A stretch of 64,000 bases of DNA from Mesorhizobium sp. M3A.F.Ca.ET.080.04.2.1. GTDB lineage: Bacteria; Pseudomonadota; Alphaproteobacteria; Rhizobiales; Rhizobiaceae. Positions 40,496 to 49,051 of this stretch are shown here, piece after piece. The notes beneath the pieces are model-generated. The model ran no database searches. It was given only the letters and a program-made list of their open reading frames with translations, and was not told the DNA's origin. Position numbers and translations under genes: made by a program. The DNA is taken from positions 1,240,001 through 1,304,000 of the forward strand of contig NZ_CP034451.1 of NCBI RefSeq assembly GCF_003952525.1. Reading direction: 5' to 3'. Numbering within the stretch: position 1 is the first letter of the stretch; every line of letters starts with the position of its first letter.

Positions 40496-42253
40496 ATGGA
40501 CCAGCGCTGCCAAGAGCTTGCGGGACTGTCGAGGCCGCCCGGCCTGCGGCCGGTGTTCCGGCGCGCCGTCGCCGATCTCGGCCTGTTCTCGCTGCTGATC
40601 AACATCCTGCTGTTGGTGATCCCGCTCTACCTGCTGCAGGTCTATGACCGCGTCCTGCCCTCCTCCAGCCTCGAGACGCTGATCTACCTGTCGGCGATCG
40701 CGGTTGCAGCGCTCGCCTTTCTCGGGCTGCTGGACGCGGTTCGCGCCATCTACGCGCAGCGCGTCGCGGCCACCGTCGACCGGAGACTGGGCGCGACGAC
40801 ATTCGCCGCCTCGCTCGGCGCCAGACATGCCGGCGGCCTGTCGCCGCTGCGCGACCTGGCCTCGGTCTGCGCCTTCATCAGGTCGCGCGGGGTGGCGGTG
40901 CTGTTCGACCTCCCCTTCGGACCCGTCTTCCTCGCCTTGCTCTATCTCATCCACCCGGTGCTGTTCTGGCTGACGCTGGCGGGTGCGGTGCTCCTGCTGC
41001 TCCTGGTCGTGGCCAACCAGCTTGCCATCGGCAGGAACGACGCCTTGGCCCTGGAGCGCTCGGCCGTCGCCAGCCAGGCGGAGCAGGCCTTTGCCCGCAA
41101 TGCCGAGACGCTGCGCGCCATGGGCATGGTCGAGAATGCCGCGCGGGTCTGGGGACGGCAGGTGGCGGAAGCGCTCGCCCTGCACGACCGCTCCGCCGGC
41201 GCCAACGCTGTCTTCAGCGGCGCATCGCGGGCACTGCGCATGGTGCTGCAGCTGGCGATCCTCGGCGCCGGCGCCTGGCTGGTGCTGGAAGGGCAGATGA
41301 CGGCGGGCATGATCTTCGCGTCCTCGCTGGTGTCGTCGCGCGCGCTGCAGCCGCTCGACCAGCTGATCGGGTCCTGGCGGCAGATCGTCGATGCCAGGCG
41401 GGCGTGGACGCGGCTGCAGGCCGCGCTGGCGGCGCAACCGGCGGAAGCGCGCAAGCTCGCTCTCCCCGACCCGAGCGGCGCAATTGCGGTGCAGGACCTG
41501 TTCTTCCTCGCGCCGAATGCGGGTTTCGGCACCGAGCCCATCCTCAAGCGCCTGAACTTCGCCATTCGCGCAGGCGAAGCGGTGGCGATCGTCGGTCCGA
41601 GCGGCGCCGGCAAATCGACGCTGGCGCGGCTGCTGGTCGGCGCGCTGCAGCCGAGCGGCGGCTCGGTCAGCATCGACGGCGCCGAGCTTAGAACCTGGGA
41701 CGAAAACCAGCTTGGCCGGCAGATCGGCTATCTGGCGCAGGAGGTGGAGCTCTTTCCCGGATCGATCGCGGAAAACGTCGCCCGCTTCGACCCAGCAGCG
41801 CAGGACGGCGCGATCGTCGAGGCGGCAAAGCGGGCAGAGGCGCACGAGCTGATCCTGGCGCTGCGCGACGGCTACCAGACCATGATCGGCGCGTCAGGCG
41901 CGCTGTCGGGCGGCGAGCGCCAGCGCATCGGGCTGGCGCGCGCCCTCTACGGCAATCCGCGCATCCTGGTGCTCGACGAGCCCAGCACGCATCTCGACGG
42001 CAGCGGCGAGGCGGCGCTGGAAGCGGTGCTTGCCGCGGCGCGCGCCGCCGGGGTGACGACCATCGTCATCACGCACCGCCCCGCGATTGCAGCCGCCTGC
42101 GACCGCGTGATGCTGCTGCGCGGCGGCGTGATCGAAGCCTTCGGCGCCAGCGCCGAGGTGCTGCGGCAGCCGGCAGCGGCCAAGCCGAACACGGTGGTGA
42201 CGGGATCGTTCGCGCCGACCATCCGGGCGCACAGCATCCGCTTCGGGTCTTAG
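40496..42253 (+). CDS. type I secretion ABC transporter, PrsD/PrtD-like
   Basis: A 585-residue permease-ATPase fusion. Five or six N-terminal helices (about 28-280: LINILLLVIPLYLLQVYDRVLPSSSLETL and AGMIFASSLVSSRALQPLDQLIGSWR) follow the PrtD pattern. The ATPase has Walker A GPSGAGKST (367-375), signature LSGGERQ (470-476) and Walker B ILVLDEP (490-496). It exports RTX proteins in one step across both membranes with an MFP and a TolC-like outer protein. The adjoining GH16 enzyme is the obvious cargo. It starts 11 bases after the glycanase and ends 3 bases before the MFP gene. Confidence 0.93.
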   Translation: MDQRCQELAGLSRPPGLRPVFRRAVADLGLFSLLINILLLVIPLYLLQVYDRVLPSSSLETLIYLSAIAVAALAFLGLLDAVRAIYAQRVAATVDRRLGATTFAASLGARHAGGLSPLRDLASVCAFIRSRGVAVLFDLPFGPVFLALLYLIHPVLFWLTLAGAVLLLLLVVANQLAIGRNDALALERSAVASQAEQAFARNAETLRAMGMVENAARVWGRQVAEALALHDRSAGANAVFSGASRALRMVLQLAILGAGAWLVLEGQMTAGMIFASSLVSSRALQPLDQLIGSWRQIVDARRAWTRLQAALAAQPAEARKLALPDPSGAIAVQDLFFLAPNAGFGTEPILKRLNFAIRAGEAVAIVGPSGAGKSTLARLLVGALQPSGGSVSIDGAELRTWDENQLGRQIGYLAQEVELFPGSIAENVARFDPAAQDGAIVEAAKRAEAHELILALRDGYQTMIGASGALSGGERQRIGLARALYGNPRILVLDEPSTHLDGSGEAALEAVLAAARAAGVTTIVITHRPAIAAACDRVMLLRGGVIEAFGASAEVLRQPAAAKPNTVVTGSFAPTIRAHSIRFGS

Positions 42254-42256
42254 GCG

Positions 42257-43573
42257 ATGGAACAGAGCCTCGCCTGGGACCGCCAGCCGCGCACCGACTT
42301 CCGCCGCGTGGCATTGACCGGATATGCGGCGATAGCGCTGCTGGCCGGCGGCTTCGGCTACTGGGCGGCCCTCGCGCCGCTCTCGGGCGCGGTGATCACG
42401 CAAGGCACGATCGCGGCGACGGGCGGCAACATCCTGATCCAGCATCGCGAGGGCGGGATCATCCAGCAACTGCTGGTGCATGAGGGCGACCGCGTGCGGC
42501 AGGGCCAGCCGCTGGTCCTGCTCGACCGGACGGCGGCCGAGGCGGACCTCAACCGGCTGACCAGACAGTCGATCGCGCTCACGGCAAGCGCGGCGCGGCT
42601 GGAGGCGGAGCGCGACGGGCTGGACAGGCTGGCGCCGATCAGCCAGGCCGCGCCGGCGCCCTTCCAGCAGGAATTCCAGGCCCTCATCCGCGAACAGCAG
42701 AAGGAGTTCGACGCCAGGCTCGCCCGCTTCCGCTCCGAACAGTCGATCCTGGCGCAGCGGGTCGCCATGCATCGCGAGTCGGTGCAGGGCCTGAACGCCC
42801 AGAAGCTCGCCATCCAGCAGCAATCGGACGTCGTCAAGAAGGAGCTCGGCATCAAGACCAGCCTGCTCGACAAGGGCCTGACCAACCGCACCGAATATTC
42901 GCAGCTCCTGCGCTCAGAGGCCGACCTCGTCGGCCAGGCCGGCGCGCTGGAGGCAAATCTTGCCGCGGCCAACACGCAGATCATCGAGGCCGAGCAGCAG
43001 ACCGAGCGGCTGACCACGCAGCGCGTCGAGGAAGCGCTGACCAAGCTCGACGAGGTCCGCACCAACCTCGCCGACATCGAGGAGCAGAGGCGGGCCGCTC
43101 AGGCCGTGCTTGCCCGCACCACGATCACGGCGCCGGCGGCCGGCATCGTGGTGTCGTCGACCTACAATTCGGCGGGCAGCGTGATCGGCGCGGGCGAAAA
43201 GATCATGGAGATCCTGCCCACGGCAGCGGGGCTGGTCGTCGATGCCAAGCTGCGGCCGAAGGATGTCGACCAGGTGCGCGTCGGCCAGCCGGCCAAACTC
43301 AGGCTGTCGGCGCTCAACATGCGGCTGACGCCGGAGATGTCGGCCACGGTGACGCAGATCTCCGCCGACCGGCTGGTCGACCAGACCACGCACGAGCCCT
43401 ATTTCCGCGCCAGGCTGAAGATCGCGGACCGGCTGCCGGCAGGCGTGAAGGCCGAGCAGCTTTATCCGGGAACGCCGGTGGAGGCTTTCATCAGCACCGG
43501 CGAGCGGACTTTCTTCGAGTATCTGGCGCGGCCGATGCTCGATTCCTTCGCGCGGGCGTTCACCGAAAGATGA
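42257..43573 (+). CDS. HlyD-family membrane fusion protein, PrsE-like
   Basis: A 438-residue protein: one N-terminal helix (VALTGYAAIALLAGGFGYWAALAPLSGAV, about 16-45), lipoyl-like half-motif (NILIQHREGGIIQQLLVHEGDRVRQGQPLVLLD), a long coiled coil (about 90-290) and the C-terminal beta-barrel (ARTTITAPAAGIVVSSTYNSAGSVIGAGEKIMEILP, PGTPVEAFISTGERTFFEYLARPM). It bridges the PrsD-like ABC protein and a TolC-like channel. The channel gene is not in the window. It forms an operon with the glycanase and ABC gene. Confidence 0.93.
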   Translation: MEQSLAWDRQPRTDFRRVALTGYAAIALLAGGFGYWAALAPLSGAVITQGTIAATGGNILIQHREGGIIQQLLVHEGDRVRQGQPLVLLDRTAAEADLNRLTRQSIALTASAARLEAERDGLDRLAPISQAAPAPFQQEFQALIREQQKEFDARLARFRSEQSILAQRVAMHRESVQGLNAQKLAIQQQSDVVKKELGIKTSLLDKGLTNRTEYSQLLRSEADLVGQAGALEANLAAANTQIIEAEQQTERLTTQRVEEALTKLDEVRTNLADIEEQRRAAQAVLARTTITAPAAGIVVSSTYNSAGSVIGAGEKIMEILPTAAGLVVDAKLRPKDVDQVRVGQPAKLRLSALNMRLTPEMSATVTQISADRLVDQTTHEPYFRARLKIADRLPAGVKAEQLYPGTPVEAFISTGERTFFEYLARPMLDSFARAFTER

Positions 43574-43668
43574 GCGGCAACAACGCTCGCGCAGCCGAAG
43601 ACAAACCGGCTGCGCCCTGCTAACAATCCGCCAGATTCGACAGAGCCAACCCGACGCAGCTGGCAACA

Positions 43669-44772
43669 ATGAGCATCAACGTAGCTGTTCTCGCCAGCGA
43701 TCCCGACATCGGGCAGATACGTCTGGCGCCTTTGCTTGATTCACTGGTCAAGAGCGGAGTCATTGCAGACTACGTCCTGCTCGACAACGACATGGCGCCA
43801 ATGGGCCAGCGCAGGTTCGACCATTTCAACGCGGCCATTGCGCAGAGAAACATCAGCGGGACGCAATTGGATTTTCTGGCGCGCCGCCGCCTGCCGTTCA
43901 TTTACGACATTGACGACCTGCTTCCGCGGCGGCCGTTCCAGCAACGCAAGCTGGAGCAGACCAGCCGCCGGATCGCCTGGTGCCTGGCGCATGCGGAGGC
44001 CGTGTCGACGCCCAACCAGAAGCTCGCAAGCGAGCTCGCGGAAGCCACCGGCGTCGATTTTCAGGATCGCAGCATCGTCGTTCCGAACGGCCTCGAGCCG
44101 GTCGCCGTCGATGCGAGCCGATGGGCCGTGCCGGCCAAGCGGCTGCTCTGGGTTTCAGGCGATGTTCCGCTGATCGAGACCGAGACGCCGGGCCTTACCG
44201 AGGCGATTGCGGCGGCGGCGAACGAGCTCGGCCTGAAGGCGATCCTGGTCGGCCGCTTCGCCGACAGCATCCGGTCGCTGTTTCGCCAGCTCGAGCACAT
44301 ACCGGGGCTGGCTTTCGCCGAGTATCGGCGGTTTCTCGCCGCGGCCGAGGCGACGATGGCGGTCGCGCCGCTGCCGGTGCATTCGGAGCGTCACCAGGCC
44401 TTCATCGATTCAAAATCCGACATCAAGGCGGTCGATTTCCTCGGCCACGGCATCCCGGCGGTCTATTCGGCGGCCTGGCCATACCGAAACAGCGATCTTG
44501 CGCCGGGACCGCTGCTGGCCAACCTGCCCGGCTGGCGCGAGACGATCGCCAGCGTCGCCGCGCATCCGGCCCGCCACATCGACCTTGCAAGCGTCGGCGC
44601 CGTGCATCGGCTGCGGTCCTATGCGACCGTCGCCGCGGTGCTCGGCGAGCGGCTGGTCGCCTCGTCCATGCCGTCGCGGCCGTTGCCGCGGCCCTCGGTC
44701 AACGCTGCCTTGCGGCGCTGGGAGCGACGCTTCCGGCAATGGCGGCGAACCGCATTGCAGGGACGCGGCTGA
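43669..44772 (+). CDS. glycosyltransferase-like protein, paralogue 2
   Basis: A 367-residue protein homologous end to end to the one at 35884: INVAVLASDPDIGQIRLAPLLDSLVKSG, FIYDIDDLLPRRP, IVVPNGLEPVAVDASRWAVPAKRLLWVSGDVP, FIDSKSDIKAVDFLGHGIPAVYSAAWPYRNSDL. Even the DNA around both starts matches (ATCAACGTAGC, GTTCTCGCCAG). It follows the PrsE-like gene by 95 bases and could be the last gene of the secretion operon. A role in polysaccharide assembly is inferred from family and place. Confidence 0.78.
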   Translation: MSINVAVLASDPDIGQIRLAPLLDSLVKSGVIADYVLLDNDMAPMGQRRFDHFNAAIAQRNISGTQLDFLARRRLPFIYDIDDLLPRRPFQQRKLEQTSRRIAWCLAHAEAVSTPNQKLASELAEATGVDFQDRSIVVPNGLEPVAVDASRWAVPAKRLLWVSGDVPLIETETPGLTEAIAAAANELGLKAILVGRFADSIRSLFRQLEHIPGLAFAEYRRFLAAAEATMAVAPLPVHSERHQAFIDSKSDIKAVDFLGHGIPAVYSAAWPYRNSDLAPGPLLANLPGWRETIASVAAHPARHIDLASVGAVHRLRSYATVAAVLGERLVASSMPSRPLPRPSVNAALRRWERRFRQWRRTALQGRG

Positions 44773-45078
44773 AGCGGCCAGCCCGACGAGGTTTGCGCCG
44801 GCGAATGTCGTTCCCCTGGCCTCTGCCCCAAGGCATATGAATATTCGGAAGCGTTGGCGCGGCACTAGGGGTGGGGTCAATCCTCGTAAGAATCTTCATT
44901 TTAGGGCGGGCTCAACCTTCGTAAGAATCCATATGAGCAAAGCCCTGGCCCCCTGCCCGGCCCCCTCTGGGACAGGATTCGCCGGCTCTGGCCCAACCCG
45001 CACATGCAAAAGCGGGATGGCCATTATGAGCAGAGGCTTTATAACGGTGCCGAGATTTCCGATAATCATGGGGAGACG
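44773..45078. promoter_or_regulatory. control region of the molybdenum hydroxylase operon
   Basis: Two 18-bp direct repeats, TCAATCCTCGTAAGAATC (44877-44894) and TCAACCTTCGTAAGAATC (44912-44929), lie 35 bases apart upstream of the FAD-subunit gene and differ at two positions. They look like a tandem regulator-binding site. No gene is supported in this stretch. Confidence 0.6.
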
Positions 45079-45939
45079 ATGCGCTACATACGTCCGCATT
45101 CAATAGAAGATGCCGCCGGCCTTTTGGCCGGATCAACCGGCACGGCAGCCATTCTGGCCGGAGGCAGCGACCTCTTGGTGAGGATGAAGGGTGGCTTCAT
45201 CGAGCCCGAGCTGATCGTCGACATCAAGGCGATCGAGGGCCTGAGCGAAATCAAGCAGACGGCAGACGGCTTCAGCATCGGCGCCGCGGTGCCCTGCGCG
45301 GCGCTGGGCGAGAACAAGGCGCTCAAGGCGGCCTGGCCGGGCGTGGTCGAGGCGGCCAATTTGATCGGCTCCAAGCAGGTGCAGGGACGCTGCACCATCG
45401 TCGGCAATCTGTGCAACGCCTCGCCGGCCGCCGACAGCGTGCCGGCGCTGGTGGCGGCGGGTGCGAAGGCCGTGGTCGTCGGGCCGTCTGGCAGGCGCAC
45501 CATCGCGGTCGAGGCCGTGCCGACCGGACCGGGCCGGACCTCGCTCGCCAAGGGCGAGATCGTCGAGGCGATCCTGCTCGACAAGCGGCCGCCAAATGCG
45601 GGCGACGCCTATCTGCGCTTCATTCCGCGCACCGAGATGGACATCGCCGTGGTCAGCGCCGGGGTGAACCTGACGCTCGACGATGCGGGCGTGGTGAAAT
45701 CGGCCCGCGTGGCGCTGGGCGCCGCCGCGCCGACGGTGCTTCTGGTCGAAGAGGCGGCCGAGATCCTGGTCGGCTCGAAGCTCGACCAGGCGACGCTGGA
45801 GCGGCTGGCCAAGGTCTGCTCGGGCGCCTGCCGCCCGATCGACGACAAGCGCGGCACCATCCATTTCAGACGAAAAGTTGCGGGTGTGCTGGCCACGCGT
45901 GCCGCCACCACCGCCTATAAGCGTGCAGGAGGCAAGTGA
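45079..45939 (+). CDS. molybdenum hydroxylase FAD-binding subunit (CoxM-like)
   Basis: A 286-residue CoxM/XdhB-type subunit: FAD contacts AILAGGSDLLVRMKGG (about 24-39) and TIVGNLCNASPAADSVPALVAAGA (about 110-133), then the C-terminal CO-dehydrogenase flavoprotein domain (AYLRFIPRTEMDIAVVSAGVNL). It passes electrons between the 2Fe-2S subunit and an acceptor. GGGAGACG precedes the ATG. Its stop overlaps the next gene's ATG by one base (TGATG), so the order M-S-L is a coupled operon. Confidence 0.9.
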   Translation: MRYIRPHSIEDAAGLLAGSTGTAAILAGGSDLLVRMKGGFIEPELIVDIKAIEGLSEIKQTADGFSIGAAVPCAALGENKALKAAWPGVVEAANLIGSKQVQGRCTIVGNLCNASPAADSVPALVAAGAKAVVVGPSGRRTIAVEAVPTGPGRTSLAKGEIVEAILLDKRPPNAGDAYLRFIPRTEMDIAVVSAGVNLTLDDAGVVKSARVALGAAAPTVLLVEEAAEILVGSKLDQATLERLAKVCSGACRPIDDKRGTIHFRRKVAGVLATRAATTAYKRAGGK

Positions 45940-46412
45940 TGGCCGGCGTAGCGGTTTCAACGACAATCAACGGCGACCACGTCGAGTATCTGTGCCAGCC
46001 CGACGAGACGCTGCTCGACGTGCTGCGCGACCGGTTGGGCCTCACCGGCGCCAAGGAAGGCTGCGGCACCGGCGACTGCGGCGCCTGCAGCATCATCCTC
46101 GACGACCGGCTGGTGTGCTCCTGCCTGGTGCTCGGCGCGGAGGCGGAAGGCCGTCAGATCGAGACCATCGAGGGCATGGCTCAGGGCGACCAGTTGCACC
46201 CGCTGCAGCAGAAGTTCCTCGAGCATGCAGCGCTGCAATGCGGCATCTGCACGCCCGGCTTCCTGATCGCGGCCAAGGACCTCTTGGCCAAGAACCCCGA
46301 CCCGACCGAGGAGGAGATCCGCTTCGGGCTGGCGGGAAATCTCTGCCGCTGCACCGGCTATGACAAGATCGTGCGCGCCGTTCAGGACGCGGCCGCCGTG
46401 ATGAAGGGTTGA
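45939..46412 (+). CDS. molybdenum hydroxylase 2Fe-2S subunit (CoxS-like)
   Basis: A 157-residue protein with two 2Fe-2S clusters: the plant-type N-terminal set CGTGDCGACSIILDDRLVCSC (about 42-62) and the C-terminal pair CGICTPGF and LCRCTGY (about 101 and 135). This is the full CoxS/XdhA-N layout. It carries electrons from the molybdopterin site to FAD. GCAGGAGG precedes the ATG; a GTG directly in front is an alternative start. Its stop and the Mo subunit start overlap (TGATG). Confidence 0.93.
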   Translation: MAGVAVSTTINGDHVEYLCQPDETLLDVLRDRLGLTGAKEGCGTGDCGACSIILDDRLVCSCLVLGAEAEGRQIETIEGMAQGDQLHPLQQKFLEHAALQCGICTPGFLIAAKDLLAKNPDPTEEEIRFGLAGNLCRCTGYDKIVRAVQDAAAVMKG

Positions 46413-48682
46413 TGACGATGAACTTCGATCCGCGATACTCGGGACGCAATTTCACCTCCGTCGGCACGCGCCCGATCCGCCCCGACGGCGTCGACAAGGT
46501 GACGGGACGCGCCCGCTACGGCGCCGACTTCAACATGGCCGGCCAGCTGGTCGGCCGGATCTTGAGAAGCCCGCACGCCCATGCGGTGATCAGGAACATC
46601 GACACCTCGAAGGCGGAGAAGCTCGCCGGCGTGAAGGCGGTGATCACGGCGAAGGACCTGCCCGACCTCACAGATGGCGATGCCGCCATGTACGACATCC
46701 TCGACAACTGCATGGCGCGCAAGAAGGCGCTCTATGACGGCCATGCGGTGGCCGCGGTCGCGGCGGTAGACGCCCGCATAGCCCGCCAGGCGCTGAAGCT
46801 GATCGAGGTCGACTACGAGGTGCTGCCGCATGTCACCGATGTCGACGAGGCGATGAAGCACACCGCACCGGTGATCAACGACACGGTCTTCACCGAGGGT
46901 GCCGAGGAAAAGCCCGCCAAGGCCTCCAACGTCACCAAGCGCAGCCAGTTCGGCCATGGCGACACCCATGCCGGCTTCGCCCAGGCCGATTTCGTCGTCG
47001 AGCGCTCGTTCAAGACCGAGCAGACGCATCAGGGCTATATCGAGCCGCATGCCTGCGTCGGCAGCGTCAACCCGGACGGCACCGCGGATCTGTGGGTCTG
47101 CACCCAGGGCCATTTCGTCTACCGCCAGCACTGCGCCCAGCTGCTCGGCATCGAGGTCTCCAAGCTGCGCGTCACCTCTTCCGAGATCGGCGGCGGCTTT
47201 GGGGGCAAGACCCATGTCTGGGCCGAGCCGGTGGCGCTCGCGCTGTCGCGCAAAGCCGGCCGCCCGGTGAAGCTGGTGATGACCCGCGACGAGGTGTTCC
47301 GCGCCTCCGGCCCGACCAGCGCCACCTCGATCGACGTTCGGATCGGCGCCAGGAAGGACGGCACGATCACCGCGGCGGAAGCGACGCTGCGCTACAGCTG
47401 CGGCCCCTATGCCGGCATGTGGGCCGAGATCGGCGCCATGACGGCGTTCGCCTGCTACAAGCTCGAGAACGTCAAGACCGTCGGCTACGAGGTGCTGGTC
47501 AACCGGCCGAAGACCGCGGCCTATCGCGCGCCGTCGGCGCCGATGGCGGCCTTCGCGGTGGAGAGCGCGATCGACGAGCTCGCCAAGGAGATCGGCATGG
47601 ATGCGGTCGAGTTCCGCATCAAGAACGCCGCCCAGGAAGGCACACGCTCCTCCTATGGCCCGGTCTACGGCCCGATCGGCATCGGGCCGACGCTCGAGGC
47701 GGTGAAGCAGCATCCGCACATGAAGGCGCCGCTGAAGGCAAACCAGGGGCGCGGCATGGCCTGCGGCTTCTGGTTCAACTTCGGCGGCCAGACCTGCACC
47801 GACCTGAACATCGGCATGGACGGCTCGGTCTCGCTCGCCGTCGGCACGGTCGACGTCGGCGGCTCGCGCGCGTCGCTGTCGCTGGTGGCGGCGGAGGAGC
47901 TCGGCATCGACTATGCCCAGGTCAAGGCGGTGGTCGCCGACACGTCCTCCCTCGGTTACAACGACATGACCGACGGCAGCCGCGGCACCTTCTCCTCCTC
48001 GATGGCGACCATCTCGGCCGCCCGCAATGCGATTAAGACGCTGCGCGAGCGCGCAGCGCAGATGTGGGAGATTCCGGTCGACGACGTCGCCTGGGAACAG
48101 GGCCACGCTGTGGCTAAAGGCGAAAAACACGGCAATCTCGGCAAGCTGTCGCTGAAGGAGATCGCAGCCGCCGCGGCCAAGACCGGCGGGCCGATCGCCG
48201 GCCATAGCGAGCTCGTCGCCGACGGCGCCGGCGTCTCCTTCGCCACCCATATCTGCGACATCGAGGTGGACCCCGAGACCGGCTTCACAAAAGTGCTGCG
48301 CTACACGGTGGTGCAGGATGCCGGCAAAGCGGTGCACCCGACCTATGTCGAGGGCCAGTACCAGGGCGGTGCGGCGCAAGGCATCGGCTGGGCGCTCAAC
48401 GAGGAGTATATCTACGGCCAAGACGGGCGGCTGCAGAACCCCGGCTTCCTCGACTACCGCATCCCGGTCTGCTCCGACCTGCCGATGATCGACACCCAGA
48501 TCCTGGAAATCCCCAACCCCAACCACCCCTATGGGGTGCGCGGCGTCGGCGAGACCTCGATCGTGCCGCCGCTGGCGGCGATCGCCAACGCGGTGTCGAA
48601 CGCGGTCGGCGTGCGCATGACCCACATCCCGATGTCGCCGCCGCGGATTCTCGCGGCGCTGGAGGCGGAGCGGGAAGGCTGA
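46412..48682 (+). CDS. molybdenum hydroxylase large (molybdopterin) subunit, CoxL/XdhB-like
   Basis: A 756-residue xanthine-oxidase-family catalytic subunit: GGGFGGKT (about 260-267) at the molybdopterin site, and the catalytic Glu in GVGETSIVPPLAAIANAV (about 711). The active-site loop reads AYRAPSAPM (about 369), neither AYxCSFR of form I CO dehydrogenase nor AYRGAGR of form II, so CO is unlikely to be the substrate. Related loops (AYRAPGxP) occur in hydroxybenzoyl-CoA reductase-type and aldehyde/heteroaromatic hydroxylases. The substrate remains open. It is third gene of the M-S-L operon; an ATG two codons later is equally possible. Confidence 0.92.
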   Translation: MTMNFDPRYSGRNFTSVGTRPIRPDGVDKVTGRARYGADFNMAGQLVGRILRSPHAHAVIRNIDTSKAEKLAGVKAVITAKDLPDLTDGDAAMYDILDNCMARKKALYDGHAVAAVAAVDARIARQALKLIEVDYEVLPHVTDVDEAMKHTAPVINDTVFTEGAEEKPAKASNVTKRSQFGHGDTHAGFAQADFVVERSFKTEQTHQGYIEPHACVGSVNPDGTADLWVCTQGHFVYRQHCAQLLGIEVSKLRVTSSEIGGGFGGKTHVWAEPVALALSRKAGRPVKLVMTRDEVFRASGPTSATSIDVRIGARKDGTITAAEATLRYSCGPYAGMWAEIGAMTAFACYKLENVKTVGYEVLVNRPKTAAYRAPSAPMAAFAVESAIDELAKEIGMDAVEFRIKNAAQEGTRSSYGPVYGPIGIGPTLEAVKQHPHMKAPLKANQGRGMACGFWFNFGGQTCTDLNIGMDGSVSLAVGTVDVGGSRASLSLVAAEELGIDYAQVKAVVADTSSLGYNDMTDGSRGTFSSSMATISAARNAIKTLRERAAQMWEIPVDDVAWEQGHAVAKGEKHGNLGKLSLKEIAAAAAKTGGPIAGHSELVADGAGVSFATHICDIEVDPETGFTKVLRYTVVQDAGKAVHPTYVEGQYQGGAAQGIGWALNEEYIYGQDGRLQNPGFLDYRIPVCSDLPMIDTQILEIPNPNHPYGVRGVGETSIVPPLAAIANAVSNAVGVRMTHIPMSPPRILAALEAEREG

Positions 48683-48687
48683 AGCCA

Positions 48688-48780
48688 TTCCAGCGGTCTT
48701 CCGTCCGGAATTGCGTCAAAACAAAGGGATGGAGCATGATGCCGAAAAGGTCGGACATGCTCCATCCCCAATGAGGGTCT
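48688..48780. repeat. palindromic repeat (GGAGCATG type)
   Basis: GGGATGGAGCATG...CATGCTCCATCCCC with a CCGAAAAGGTCGG centre. It is a distinct stem-loop repeat common in Rhizobiales; here it separates the Mo subunit gene from the MoaD-like gene. Confidence 0.75.
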
Positions 48781-48787
48781 AGGTCCG

Positions 48788-49033
48788 ATGGTCGCCGTCA
48801 CGCTCTGGGGTTCGCTCAGCGCCGCCGCCGGAGGCAAGGACAAGCTCGACATCGAGGCCAAGGACATCAGGGAGCTGTTCCGCAAGCTTTCGGAACAATA
48901 TCCCGGCATCGAGCCCTGGATCGACCGGGGGATTGCGGTGTCGATCGACGGGGTAATTTATAGGGATACGTGGGGGAAGGAGCTGCCGCCGGGGGCGGAG
49001 ATTTTTCTGCTGCCGCGGTTGGCTGGGGGGTGA
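48788..49033 (+). CDS. MoaD/ThiS-like sulfur carrier protein
   Basis: An 81-residue ubiquitin-fold protein: VAVTLWGSLSAAAGGKDKLDIEAKDIRELFRKLSEQYPGIEPWIDRGIAVSIDGVIYRDTWGKELPPGAEIFLLPRLAGG, ending in the Gly-Gly that MoaD, ThiS and Urm1-like carriers need for adenylation and thiocarboxylation. No MoaE is beside it. Placement straight after a molybdenum hydroxylase suggests a part in molybdopterin supply or in sulfuration of that enzyme's Mo. The ATG lacks a strong ribosome-binding site. Confidence 0.82.
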   Translation: MVAVTLWGSLSAAAGGKDKLDIEAKDIRELFRKLSEQYPGIEPWIDRGIAVSIDGVIYRDTWGKELPPGAEIFLLPRLAGG

Positions 49034-49051
49034 ATGGGGGCCTGCCTCAAC

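Noticed and set aside
46412..48682. Aerobic CO dehydrogenase large subunit
   Set aside because: The active-site loop is AYRAPSAPM and not AYxCSFR; the CO-dehydrogenase label would over-state the evidence.
46382..48688. A 768-codon open frame antisense to the molybdenum hydroxylase large subunit
   Set aside because: High-GC coding DNA opens the opposite strand; the antisense product is Arg/Asp/His-rich with no domain, while the sense strand has all family motifs.
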